DNA of 64,000 nucleotides, from positions 1 to 64,000 of the forward strand of contig JAKSDA010000190.1 of the NCBI GenBank assembly GCA_022360315.1, in the 5' to 3' direction. Under the pieces are notes generated by a model. That model worked only from the letters and a program-made list of their open reading frames with translations. It searched no databases and had not been told where the DNA came from. Below, piece by piece: positions 27,918 to 36,021 of this stretch. Both the position numbers and the translations under genes were made by a program. Position 1 is the first letter of the stretch; every line of letters begins with the position of its first letter. This DNA comes from Pseudomonadota bacterium (GTDB lineage Bacteria > Myxococcota_A > Polyangia > Haliangiales > Haliangiaceae).

Positions 27918-28205
27918 TTATTCTGAAATTCTGAACCAATCCACCCGGCAGTTCGAACAGAGGTAGGTGCTATCGCATCCATGCTCGCAGCCAAAACACT
28001 GCCGCGATGCGCCAGGCAGTCGCGCACCCGATAACTGGCCAATCCAGTTCCGCCCGCCTGGGCCTGGAGTGGATAGATAGTCCCATATTCTGGCCAGCAC
28101 AGCGTGTGAGACGGCTGGCCCCGGGGTGGTCACATGATATTGCTCATCTCTGGGCCCACTCGACAATTGTACAGTCGCGCTCGAAATATTTAATCGGAGT
28201 GTCAT
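27918..28205 (-). CDS. Possible small Cys-rich (zinc-ribbon-like) protein
   Basis: A 95-residue frame starting MTLRLNISSATVQL and ending with a cysteine cluster QCFGCEHGCDST-YLCSNC (C-x2-C-x3-C-x5-C-x2-C), resembling a zinc ribbon or knuckle. Its stop is 18 bp before the desaturase start, a spacing expected for cotranscribed genes. The open frame extends further upstream, antisense-like across the MpaB gene, so the start is a guess, and there is no strong ribosome-binding site. No family is recognised. Confidence 0.35.
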   Translation of the reverse strand: MTLRLNISSATVQLSSGPRDEQYHVTTPGPAVSHAVLARIWDYLSTPGPGGRNWIGQLSGARLPGASRQCFGCEHGCDSTYLCSNCRVDWFRISE

Positions 28206-28363
28206 CAGCTGCAACCAGGCGTCGGAGTAGGCGGGTGACCAGACGGTCCAACCGATAGATATTGTCCACTTGTGTATAGTTTTGCGTCGTGGAGCGACCG
28301 AGCCGAAGGTCGGGATTGCGGGCGCCACGACTTCGGACGTGGGACGCCGACGCTCCGGACGCG

Positions 28364-29320
28364 CTATAGCAAATCGAACTTGCGTTCGAGGTAGAGGCTG
28401 ACTCGGCTCGGGGCGCGGCCGCCGAGTCGGTGCATGGCCCGCTGATAGGCGGGTAGCAGCCTCAAGGCGCTCGGGATTGCCGGATAGATGCAGCCAATTG
28501 CCGCCGACGAGATCCGGAACAGAGCCTGCTCTGTGGCTCCAAAGCGAAGCCCGTAAGCCTCTCGCAGTTGCTCTGGTAATAACCCGGTGCTGACGATGGT
28601 CGCCCACTTCATGGCAGCGGTGTACGCGGGGTGCTTTGGTGTCAGCAGAAACCTGGCCATAGCTCGGGCTGGCCCACCGACCGCGATGGTGTCCGAGGAC
28701 AGCATATTCTGAACATAGGTGTCGAATGCGTTCCAGTTTGGCGGAATTCGGCCGGGCGGGACGCCAAACAGTCTGACAAATGCCCAGGTCGCGCGGTAGT
28801 ACGATTCGCGCTGCTGCGGGTTCATGGCATCGGGTAGCAGCCGATCCACCGCGACAACTGTGTGGACGAGCGTTGCCCATACCCACAAAAGGGCGTCGAC
28901 GTCGTTGGCAGCATAGGGGTCGCCGCACCGGAAACGTCCGACGTCTTCATTGATGGTGCCGGTTATTCGCTGGTGAATGGTGTACACCTTGCGTGCAGCG
29001 CGAAAGGCATGGTCGCGGTCGCCGAACGTCATCGCGAATATATGGAGAAAGGTGCGGTGGAAGCGCGCGAGCACATCCTTGCGCGTGGTCGAGTGCTGGT
29101 CGATACCGTGGGCCACGAACGGGTGGGCCAGCTGCATCAACGCGGCGCGCAGGCCGCCGAGGAACACGATGATTTCGCGATGAGCCCGCCATGCAGGGCT
29201 ATTTGGCCCGTGAATCCCGTGGCGCGGCTCGTGAATTTCTTTACCGAGCGCAGCGAGTGACGTCTCGAGGTCTGCGCGCGTGACGATTGAACCCGCGCTC
29301 GTGATTGCATTGGAGCTCAT
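28364..29320 (-). CDS. Oxygenase MpaB-family protein (DUF2236)
   Basis: 318-residue all-alpha protein of the MpaB/latex-clearing (DUF2236) family. Landmarks are HGPNSPAWRAHREIIVFLGG, ALMQLAHPFVAHGI, RFHRTFLHIFAMTFGD, YTIHQRITGTI, and LLWVWATLVHTVVAVDRLL, with the conserved histidines and arginines expected around a b-type haem. Characterised relatives oxidatively cleave polyisoprenoid or terpenoid side chains; many members are uncharacterised. It is upstream of, and on the same strand as, the desaturase, with 158 bp to the putative small Cys-rich gene. Confidence 0.82.
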   Translation of the reverse strand: MSSNAITSAGSIVTRADLETSLAALGKEIHEPRHGIHGPNSPAWRAHREIIVFLGGLRAALMQLAHPFVAHGIDQHSTTRKDVLARFHRTFLHIFAMTFGDRDHAFRAARKVYTIHQRITGTINEDVGRFRCGDPYAANDVDALLWVWATLVHTVVAVDRLLPDAMNPQQRESYYRATWAFVRLFGVPPGRIPPNWNAFDTYVQNMLSSDTIAVGGPARAMARFLLTPKHPAYTAAMKWATIVSTGLLPEQLREAYGLRFGATEQALFRISSAAIGCIYPAIPSALRLLPAYQRAMHRLGGRAPSRVSLYLERKFDLL

Positions 29321-29699
29321 ACGCCCACAATCTCGTCATCGACGATTGTCCATACTATCAGGCTTTCTCAGCAATGACGATGATATACTCGAAACCCGGT
29401 GGCGGTTGCACAGTTCGCAACAGCAAGGAAATCATATCACTTACACGGAGGTTCTCCATATCGAATGTATAATAGCAATCAATGTTCCTGTAACAGATAA
29501 ACTCTGTCTCATCCCGTACATATAGTCCGGTCAGTTTTTTGAGCCTGCAAGAGATGTGGGCGCAGGGGACTGCGCTCTGTGGGCAGGCTTAGCAGGGGAG
29601 ATCGTGCCCATACCTCGGCCGCGGGGGCTGGGGCCGCACCCGGATGGCGCCATTCGAGCGACCCCGGGTACTGCAGCGTTGAGGTATACTGCTGTTCCC
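29321..29699. other. Intergenic region between MpaB gene and SDR gene
   Basis: About 380 bp between divergent genes, AT-rich from 29400 to 29530, presumably holding both promoters. An open frame continues upstream from the SDR start to 29556 but looks like non-coding sequence. I see no clear repeat or operator. Confidence 0.5.
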
Positions 29700-30563
29700 A
29701 TGTCTTCGATCATCATGCGGGACAAGATCTGTATCGTCACCGGTGCAAACACGGGAATCGGCAAGGAAACGGCGATCGGGCTCGCCGAGATGGGAGCGAC
29801 GGTGGTCATGGTCTGCAGGAACCGGCGCAGGGGAGAATCTGCTGCGGCCGACATCCGGCGGCTTACCGACAACCCCGCTGTCGAACTCATGATTGCCGAT
29901 CTGTCGTCGCAACGCCAGGTTCGCCAGCTCGCCGCGGATTTTCAGATCAAGCACTCGCGTCTCGACGTTTTGGTCAACAATGCCGGGGTTATCACACCGC
30001 GCCGCCAGCGCACAGTGGACGGGCTCGAAACCCAATTCGCAGTCAACCATCTGGCACCGTTTCTCTTGACCAACCTGTTGCTCGACGTGCTCAAGGCGAG
30101 CGCGCCGTCGCGCATTGTCGTGGTTGCTTCCCAGGTCGAAAGCCGGGGCAAAATCGAGTTCGACGACCTGCAAGGTGAGCGGCGCTACGACTACATGGCT
30201 GCTTACTGCCAGTCGAAACTGGCCAATGTAATGTTCACCTACGAGCTGGCCCGCCGTTTGGACGGCACCGGAGTTACTGCGAATTGCCTCCACCCCGGGG
30301 TCATTGCAACCAATTTGCTGAGCGACTACATGAAACGCCCGCGCGCGATCGGAATGGTCAACCGGCTCAGATATCCAGGACCCAGTGAAGGCGCGCAAAC
30401 CAGCATCTATCTCGCCTCGGACCCCGCCATGGAAGGAGTGAGTGGCCGCTACTTTCGCTGTGACACCGGCGAAACGCCCAGTTCAAAAGCGTCCTATGAC
30501 GAGGACGCCTGGCGCCGCCTGTGGGAGGTCAGCGAACAGCTTACCGGAATGCGTCAGCAATGA
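29700..30563 (+). CDS. Short-chain dehydrogenase/reductase (retinol dehydrogenase-like)
   Basis: 287-residue NAD(P)-dependent oxidoreductase. The Rossmann glycine motif is KICIVTGANTGIGKETA, followed by DLSSQRQVRQLA, the structural NNAGV, the catalytic serine strand RIVVVASQV and the catalytic Y-x-x-x-K within YMAAYCQSKLANVMF. HPGVIATNLL and the tail with SGRYF resemble retinol dehydrogenase/WW-oxidoreductase-like SDRs acting on lipophilic alcohols or ketones. An Arg (CRNRRRG) after the second strand suggests NADP preference. ATG 29700 is preferred; a second in-frame ATG at 29715 is possible. The gene overlaps the convergent zinc-ribbon protein gene by 23 bp. Confidence 0.88.
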   Translation: MSSIIMRDKICIVTGANTGIGKETAIGLAEMGATVVMVCRNRRRGESAAADIRRLTDNPAVELMIADLSSQRQVRQLAADFQIKHSRLDVLVNNAGVITPRRQRTVDGLETQFAVNHLAPFLLTNLLLDVLKASAPSRIVVVASQVESRGKIEFDDLQGERRYDYMAAYCQSKLANVMFTYELARRLDGTGVTANCLHPGVIATNLLSDYMKRPRAIGMVNRLRYPGPSEGAQTSIYLASDPAMEGVSGRYFRCDTGETPSSKASYDEDAWRRLWEVSEQLTGMRQQ

Positions 30564-31479
30564 TACGCACCCGCAACGGACGGCCCGACACGCCGCGGAG
30601 CACCTGGATGGCGCCTGTGTTTCGGTAGCTCGCGCCGAGAGGATGGGATCGCATCTCGCCACCGAGTTCGGCGTATACCTCGACGCTGTCGCCATCGCGA
30701 AGGAGCAGCTCGCAGGCCCAGCCGCCTTCGTCGAAACTGGCCGGCAACAGCTTGACCCCGGAAAAATCCAGGGTCACCTGGCCAGCATCCAGGACCGCAC
30801 CATACGCTGCTGCGTCGAGTTCGATCTGTCCGGCGACCAGGACTGCCGTGCCGTCGTCGCTCTCGACCAGGAACTCGGCGCCATGGGTCTGCCGGGCCAG
30901 AAGGCGGCCGTGTTTTCCGGCCCGGATGTCGCATCGGGCCGTCAACCCGACCTGTTGTGAAACCGGCCCGGCCACTGTCTGCTCCACGCGTCGAACAATG
31001 CCGCGAAACGGTGCCCGCCGGACCGAATCGCTGTTGCGCGGCTCGGCTGGGCGCGCCGATTCAGGCGATAGACCCGGTGGTGCGGTTGCCGGGGCAGTCG
31101 ATCTCTCTCCTGCCCGCTGCGCGTCGATGAAAGCGAGCGCGGGCAGGGCGATCAGGCACAGCCCGAGCAAGCTCGCCGGGGCAGTGCCATTGGCAGCCAG
31201 AGCCACGATCCCCGCTGCTGGAAAGAGCAGGGCGAGACCGAGTGCCAGCCAGGTGACAACACGGTCGCCGGGATAACGGATCAATCCGACGAAGCCGTGG
31301 CCGTCATCGAGCTCTCTATCGGCCAGTGAGGCGAGCCCGCGCAGAAGTGGAATCAGCGCACTACCGGACTCACCGCAAAAGATGCACTCGGGACCGCTCT
31401 CCTGGATCGAGCGACAGCTGGGACAACAGACCGCGGCACCACTGTGCCGCGGTGATAAAGTCGCGTTCCAAACCGACAT
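30541..31479 (-). CDS. Zinc-ribbon membrane protein with GIDE-like C-terminal domain
   Basis: 312 residues. The N-terminus has a four-cysteine zinc ribbon (CCPSCRSIQESGPECIFC). Two hydrophobic helices follow (VTWLALGLALLFPAAGIVAL and LLGLCLIALPALAFI), then a Pro/Ala-rich linker. The ~150-residue C-terminal domain begins FRGIVRRVEQTVAGPVS and is beta-rich (QIELDAAAYGAVL, DGDSVEVYAELGG, LRVRIIADAFR); its pattern recalls GIDE-type domains, but I hold that weakly. Last gene of a five-gene minus-strand run from the AstA-like gene, 63 bp after the sigma-54 activator. Confidence 0.6.
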   Translation of the reverse strand: MSVWNATLSPRHSGAAVCCPSCRSIQESGPECIFCGESGSALIPLLRGLASLADRELDDGHGFVGLIRYPGDRVVTWLALGLALLFPAAGIVALAANGTAPASLLGLCLIALPALAFIDAQRAGERSTAPATAPPGLSPESARPAEPRNSDSVRRAPFRGIVRRVEQTVAGPVSQQVGLTARCDIRAGKHGRLLARQTHGAEFLVESDDGTAVLVAGQIELDAAAYGAVLDAGQVTLDFSGVKLLPASFDEGGWACELLLRDGDSVEVYAELGGEMRSHPLGASYRNTGAIQVLRGVSGRPLRVRIIADAFR

Positions 31480-31542
31480 TCACTGCCGATCATATCATCT
31501 CTGACCAGGTCGTGCGGTTGCTTGCAGCGCGGCTATCTTCGC

Positions 31543-32982
31543 TCACGATTGCTCGCGGCGGATCCCCAAAGCGCGCAGTTTTTTGTGTAGATTGGTCCGT
31601 TCGATGCCGAGAGCCTGGGCCGTCCGCGAGATGTTCCAGCCAAACTCGCCCAGTTTGTAGCGAATGAATTCGGTCTCGACCTCTTCGCGGAATTCGCGCA
31701 GTGTCTTGTTGCCGTAGTGCGTTACGTCGATGGTCCCGCTGTCGCTTCTGTGCAACGACGGCGGTCTCGGCCCACCGAGATAGGGCGGCAGGTCGCGTTC
31801 GGTGATCATGTCGTCACTCATGATGACCAGCCGCTCGACCACATTGCGCAGCTCGCGTACATTGCCGGGCCAATCGTAGCTCTTGAGCCGTTCGATCACC
31901 CCGTTGTCGATGGGCTTGTAGCCCAGCCCGTTTTCATCACAGCACTCGCGGACGAACGCTTCGATCAGAAGTGGCAGGTCGTCTGTGCGTTCGCGCAGAT
32001 CAGGCGAGCGGATGGGAACCACGTTGAGGCGGAAGTAGAGATCCTCGCGAAATGCACTCCGCTGGACCATCTCTTCGAGATCTCGGTTGGTCGCGGCGAT
32101 CACCCGGCAATCGGTTTTGAGGGTTTTCTCGCCCCCGACTCGGGTGAACTCGCCGGTCTGCAGAACCCGCAGAACCTTGGCCTGCGCAGGCAGTGACATG
32201 TCGCCGATCTCGTCGAGAAAGATCGTACCGCCGTCGGCAACCTCGAAGAGCCCGCGTTTTTTGGATACGGCACCGGTAAATGCGCCCCGCTCGTGGCCAA
32301 AGAGCTCGCTCTCGATGAGCTCGGGAGGGATGGCGGCGCAGTTGACCTTGACAAAGGGCCCGTCGGCGACGGCGCTATTGCGGTGGATGGCCCGGGCGAT
32401 CAACTCCTTGCCGGTGCCACTCTGGCCCGAGATCAACACCCGACTGCGGGTCGGCGCCACTTTGGCGATCTGACGGCGCAGCTCTGTCATGACCGGAGTC
32501 GTGCCCAAAAGCTCATAACGCGAATCCACTGCTTTGCGCAGCTGGCTCACCTCGCGCGCCATGCGCCGCCGCTCGAGGGCGTTGCGCACAGTGACGACCA
32601 CCCGATTGCGGTCGAGCGGTTTTCCCATGAAGTCAAATGCACCCAGCCGGGTCGCCTGGACCGCATCCTCGATGGTGGCATGGCCCGAAATCATGACAAC
32701 CGGTATGTCGGGATCAAAGCTGAGTGAACTGGTGTCGTCGTCGGTGCTGCGCGCTTTGATCCGTCCGAGCAACTCGATTCCGTTGTCGTCGCCCAGCTTG
32801 ACGTCGAGAAGAACCAGGTCGACTTGACCATCGCGGGTCAAAACGCGTTCCGCCTCCTCGACATTGGCCGCCTCCACCACAGCGTATCCCTCACCTTCGA
32901 GCACCATGCGCAGTGCACGGCGGATATTCTTCTCATCATCCACAATGAGGATGAGGGCTCCGGTTTCTGCCTCGCGATTCAC
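31543..32982 (-). CDS. Sigma-54-dependent response regulator (NtrC family)
   Basis: 479 residues in the order receiver, AAA+, Fis-type HTH. The receiver has LILIVDDEKNIRR, phosphoacceptor aspartate in LVLLDVKLGDDNG, VVMISGH and the lysine in DFMGKPLDR. The AAA+ domain has Walker A GQSGTGKELIARA, the sigma-54-contacting GAFTGAVSKK, Walker B GGTIFLDEIGDMS and the arginine-rich sensor region. The C-terminus NISRTAQALGIERTNLHKKL is a helix-turn-helix. It activates transcription by RNA polymerase with sigma-54 on phosphorylation. No cognate histidine kinase is in the operon; it follows the secreted repeat protein gene by 8 bp. Confidence 0.94.
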   Translation of the reverse strand: MNREAETGALILIVDDEKNIRRALRMVLEGEGYAVVEAANVEEAERVLTRDGQVDLVLLDVKLGDDNGIELLGRIKARSTDDDTSSLSFDPDIPVVMISGHATIEDAVQATRLGAFDFMGKPLDRNRVVVTVRNALERRRMAREVSQLRKAVDSRYELLGTTPVMTELRRQIAKVAPTRSRVLISGQSGTGKELIARAIHRNSAVADGPFVKVNCAAIPPELIESELFGHERGAFTGAVSKKRGLFEVADGGTIFLDEIGDMSLPAQAKVLRVLQTGEFTRVGGEKTLKTDCRVIAATNRDLEEMVQRSAFREDLYFRLNVVPIRSPDLRERTDDLPLLIEAFVRECCDENGLGYKPIDNGVIERLKSYDWPGNVRELRNVVERLVIMSDDMITERDLPPYLGGPRPPSLHRSDSGTIDVTHYGNKTLREFREEVETEFIRYKLGEFGWNISRTAQALGIERTNLHKKLRALGIRREQS

Positions 32983-32990
32983 AGTGATTC

Positions 32991-34322
32991 CTATTCTCTC
33001 TTGCGATGTGTATTTCCCGCCGACCCTTTGCTCCTGTCCGGTTCAGACCGGTCCTCGTTTTCAGACCGGTCCTCGTTCTCAGACCGGTCCTCGTTTTCAG
33101 ACCGGTCCTCGTTCTCAGACCGGTCCTCGCTCTCAGACCGGTCCTCGTTTTCAGACCGGTCCTCGTTCTCAGACCGGTCCTCGTTCTCAGACCCATCTTC
33201 GCCCTCGCCCTTCTCGTCCCGCTTCTCATATTTGCCGTCGTCCTCGGGTTGGTTACCGTTCGCGTGCTCCTCTTCATATTCACCCTCGCCGTTGCGCTCG
33301 TCACCCTCTTCGTATTTACCCTCATCACTGCGACTGTCATCCCCGGTGCTGGATACGGCCTCATCTGACTGCGATGACGAGCCCCCGCGATCGGGTGACT
33401 CGCTGTGCTGGCCAGTTGCCGGGCTCTCGCGGCGACTGCGCGTGGTGACGTAGAAAGCCAGGATCAAGAGCAGAATGCCCACGATCTGGAACCATCGGCC
33501 GCGCCTGTCGGACTTGCTCTCCTCCGGCTGAACGATCATGATAGGGCCATGCGACGGGTCGAGTGGCCCTATCGTGGTAAGCCGCGGCGAATTGCTCGTG
33601 CGGTTTGACGTTGTGCCGACCTTTTCGACCCGTTTATCCCTTTGCATTGCCTGCCGGGACGCCGGCAAGGCCTGCAGCTCGGGACCGAGGACGCTCCGAT
33701 CGGCGATGGCAACCTTGACAGTCATGGCGTCGAGTACCTGGCTACAATGTGGCCGTGCGGCCTCGCTCATCTCTACCGTGAAAAAACATTCGGCCTTGCC
33801 GAGGTGCAGACGGCCGGTTCGGTCCAAAAACAGGAGCAGACGCACGAGTGCCGCGGTTCCATTGCGCACGTGGCGCCATTCCAGTCGCCCTTCGACGACC
33901 TGCTCGCGAACGGACTGAGACCACGACACCAGCTCGGTATCGCCTGGCGACAGGCTGGCGGTCTCGGGCCCGGCCCGGGTCTTGCGCAACAGAGCGTGCA
34001 CGACCGACGCAGGAGCCGAAATGCTTTCGCGATAGGTCACCCAGGTGACGAAGAGAGCAGCGCGCCGCCCGGCTAGCTGCCACATCTCGCCGTTTGCTGC
34101 GATGTTGGCGCCGGCGAACGCTTCGTCGTCCAAGATACTGGCCTCGAAGCGACGGGATTGCTCACCGTCGAGCTCCCATCCTTCGGGCATGGACAGAGCA
34201 ATGCTGGTACGAGCATCGCTCACCGAACGCTGGGCAGAACTGGCGGCGGGATTATTGCCCAACGCAGCTGGCGCCGCGATGGCGGCAACAACGGCGATTG
34301 CACTGGTCAAAGTTCGATCCAT
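32991..34322 (-). CDS. Secreted/anchored protein with acidic hexapeptide repeat tail
   Basis: 443 residues. An N-terminal signal peptide (MDRTLTSAIAVVAAIAAPAALG) is followed by a domain of about 200 residues ending with two cysteines in GKAECFFTVEMSEAARPHC. A single transmembrane helix (WFQIVGILLLILAFYVTT) then leads to a Ser/Asp/Glu-rich C-terminal tail with repeated E-N-E-D-R-S units (33043-33186). The ATG at 34322 shares its A with the stop codon TGA of the upstream gene and gives a clean signal peptide; an upstream ATG would not. The domain before the helix resembles that of the upstream protein, so the two are probably paralogues. Function unknown. Confidence 0.7.
   Translation of the reverse strand: MDRTLTSAIAVVAAIAAPAALGNNPAASSAQRSVSDARTSIALSMPEGWELDGEQSRRFEASILDDEAFAGANIAANGEMWQLAGRRAALFVTWVTYRESISAPASVVHALLRKTRAGPETASLSPGDTELVSWSQSVREQVVEGRLEWRHVRNGTAALVRLLLFLDRTGRLHLGKAECFFTVEMSEAARPHCSQVLDAMTVKVAIADRSVLGPELQALPASRQAMQRDKRVEKVGTTSNRTSNSPRLTTIGPLDPSHGPIMIVQPEESKSDRRGRWFQIVGILLLILAFYVTTRSRRESPATGQHSESPDRGGSSSQSDEAVSSTGDDSRSDEGKYEEGDERNGEGEYEEEHANGNQPEDDGKYEKRDEKGEGEDGSENEDRSENEDRSENEDRSESEDRSENEDRSENEDRSENEDRSENEDRSEPDRSKGSAGNTHRKRE
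33043..33186 (-). repeat. 18-bp tandem repeat, eight units
   Basis: Eight head-to-tail near-identical copies with core tcagaccggtcctcgtt, varying only in the final bases. In the reading frame of the minus-strand gene they encode E-N-E-D-R-S (one unit E-S-E-D-R-S). The unit count is likely to vary between strains. It is coding and has no spacers, so it is not a CRISPR. Confidence 0.95.
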
Positions 34323-35005
34323 CAGAGGTATTCTCCGAGTCTTTGCAGGACAGTTTGGCAGGTTCGAGCCGATGATTGGGGCTCGCGCTGCGAGTAAAAG
34401 CACGCCGCCGAACGGACACGCAACCTGTCGGAGCTGGAGGCAAACGCCACAGTGTACATTTGACCGCGCACGTCGTGGCCGGCAAATGCGAGGCGCGAAT
34501 CGACGCGCGTGTTCTCGCCATCAGTTTCGTATTCACTGCTGGTTTTGTGTTCGCTCACCTCGAAGCCTGCGCCTGCGACCGCTCTGGCGAGTTCTGCGAG
34601 CACCGACGCTGCGGTCCCGTCTGATACAGTGACCTCGGCGACGACGAGGAAACAGCCATCGGCCGGATCTCCCCACGAGCGGCTGCGAAACTGCAGGGCC
34701 CTTCCGCCGACCTGGCGAGCTGCGCGTTCGGCACTTGCGGCGACCCGGGGCAACTCGCGCCATGTTTTCGGCAAGGCGGGGTTCCACGGAGACCCCTGAC
34801 CCGGGTGGCCAGCCTCGCGAGCATCGCGGCCGGCCGACACGACGTTGCGGTCGGCCGCAGTGCCGTGGTCTGCAGACGGCACCGTGCCGCCATCGGCGGC
34901 CGGGCGAGCCCCCACGCTGGTCAGCAATGAGATTGCTGCAACGACCACGACAACCGCGAATATAGCGCTGCGACTGCTGCCAGCGCAGGATCGCCGCGGT
35001 TTCAT
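34322..35005 (-). CDS. Secreted or anchored hypothetical protein
   Basis: 227 residues with an N-terminal signal anchor (AIFAVVVVVAAISLLTSVGA) after a basic stretch MKPRRSC. The C-terminal ~130 residues form a domain with a conserved-looking end RSAACFYSQREPQSSARTC followed by QTVLQRLGEYL, matching in pattern the AECFF...HCSQVLDAM segment of the next protein. The two cysteines may form a disulfide. Its start overlaps the stop of the AstA-like gene by 4 bp and its stop shares a base with the next start, so translation is coupled on both sides. No known family. Confidence 0.65.
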   Translation of the reverse strand: MKPRRSCAGSSRSAIFAVVVVVAAISLLTSVGARPAADGGTVPSADHGTAADRNVVSAGRDAREAGHPGQGSPWNPALPKTWRELPRVAASAERAARQVGGRALQFRSRSWGDPADGCFLVVAEVTVSDGTAASVLAELARAVAGAGFEVSEHKTSSEYETDGENTRVDSRLAFAGHDVRGQMYTVAFASSSDRLRVRSAACFYSQREPQSSARTCQTVLQRLGEYL

Positions 35006-36021
35006 GGAATGACAGACCATATCTGGTCACCCGCTTCGACACCGAGGGCCCGACGCACATCCTCAGTGAGCCCCATCGCGCCGTTGTCGGGATCGGGAAT
35101 GACCCGTGCGCCTGTGGCTCTGAAGCCCTGGTCTTGCTCGACTGCCAAAATGGCCCAGGGGCGCGAGGCATCGGCATCGCTGATCGACTTGACGGTCACC
35201 TGGTGGGTATCCCGGACGATGCTGATGTCGTCTGTATCGGCCTTGAAGTGGGGACCCCCGTCAAATGGATCGATCTGTTTGGCGTAGCGAAAGCCGAGGC
35301 GGCGCAGCATTTTCTCGACGCCGCGTGTGTTGGGTCCGACCTGGCCGATCATCTGGCGCACTTTTTCGGGCAAAAGCGCCGTGTAGATGATGCTGTGTGG
35401 GAACAGCGCGCGAACAAATTCTTTATTGTCCTTGGACAGCAGATCGGCCTCCTGATATCTGAGGCCGGTGAAGCGCTTGCCCAGGTGTTTCCACAGCACA
35501 CTGGTGCCGTCTGGCTCGAGAGGCGGCATGAGTTCGGCCACGATCTGGTCGCGGAACCCACTGCGGTGCATTGCGACAAACACGAAGCGGACAAACGACA
35601 AGAGCTTGCCCAGCCTGGCCGTGCCCCCTCGATACTCGGGCAAAAGAATCAAACCGCCGATCTCGGTCGGCCCGTCGTAGTTGTAGCCGAGTCGGAGCGC
35701 CTCGTGGACAAAATAGCGGTCGATGGTCTCCGAATAGCGCTCGTCTTTCAGCACGGTGAAATACACGTGAGGCGACCGCTTGGTGCCATGCTGGGCATAG
35801 ATCATCGACGCGCCGACAATTCGCCGCCTGGCCACTTCTTCGAGGACAAACAGATACTCCCGCTCCGATGGCTCCACAGTCTCTTCAAAGGCCTGGCTGG
35901 AACGGTTGAGGCTCGCGGTCAGGTGTTCCTTGCTCGCCGGCAAGTTGACCGAATTGAGGTGCTTGGCCACCTCCAGGATCTGCTCTAGATCGTCGGGCGA
36001 TGACTGGCGAACAATAAACAT
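35002..36021 (-). CDS. Arginine N-succinyltransferase-like protein (AstA family)
   Basis: 339 residues matching the AstA/AruF family along its length: MFIVRQSSPDDLEQILEVAK at the N-terminus, YLFVLEEVARRRIVGASMIYA, HVYFTVLKDERYSETIDRYF, IGGLILLPEYRGG, GLRYQEADLLSKDNKEFVRALFP and HFKADTDDISIVRDT. AstA transfers succinyl from succinyl-CoA to arginine at the entry of the AST catabolic pathway. None of astB-E is nearby and the other genes of this operon are regulatory or secreted, so in vivo substrate and role may differ. ATG 36021 gives the family N-terminus. First gene of a five-gene operon. Confidence 0.85.
   Translation of the reverse strand: MFIVRQSSPDDLEQILEVAKHLNSVNLPASKEHLTASLNRSSQAFEETVEPSEREYLFVLEEVARRRIVGASMIYAQHGTKRSPHVYFTVLKDERYSETIDRYFVHEALRLGYNYDGPTEIGGLILLPEYRGGTARLGKLLSFVRFVFVAMHRSGFRDQIVAELMPPLEPDGTSVLWKHLGKRFTGLRYQEADLLSKDNKEFVRALFPHSIIYTALLPEKVRQMIGQVGPNTRGVEKMLRRLGFRYAKQIDPFDGGPHFKADTDDISIVRDTHQVTVKSISDADASRPWAILAVEQDQGFRATGARVIPDPDNGAMGLTEDVRRALGVEAGDQIWSVIP

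Noticed and set aside
33043..33186. CRISPR-like repeats
   Set aside because: Units are contiguous with no spacers and are in-frame coding repeats.
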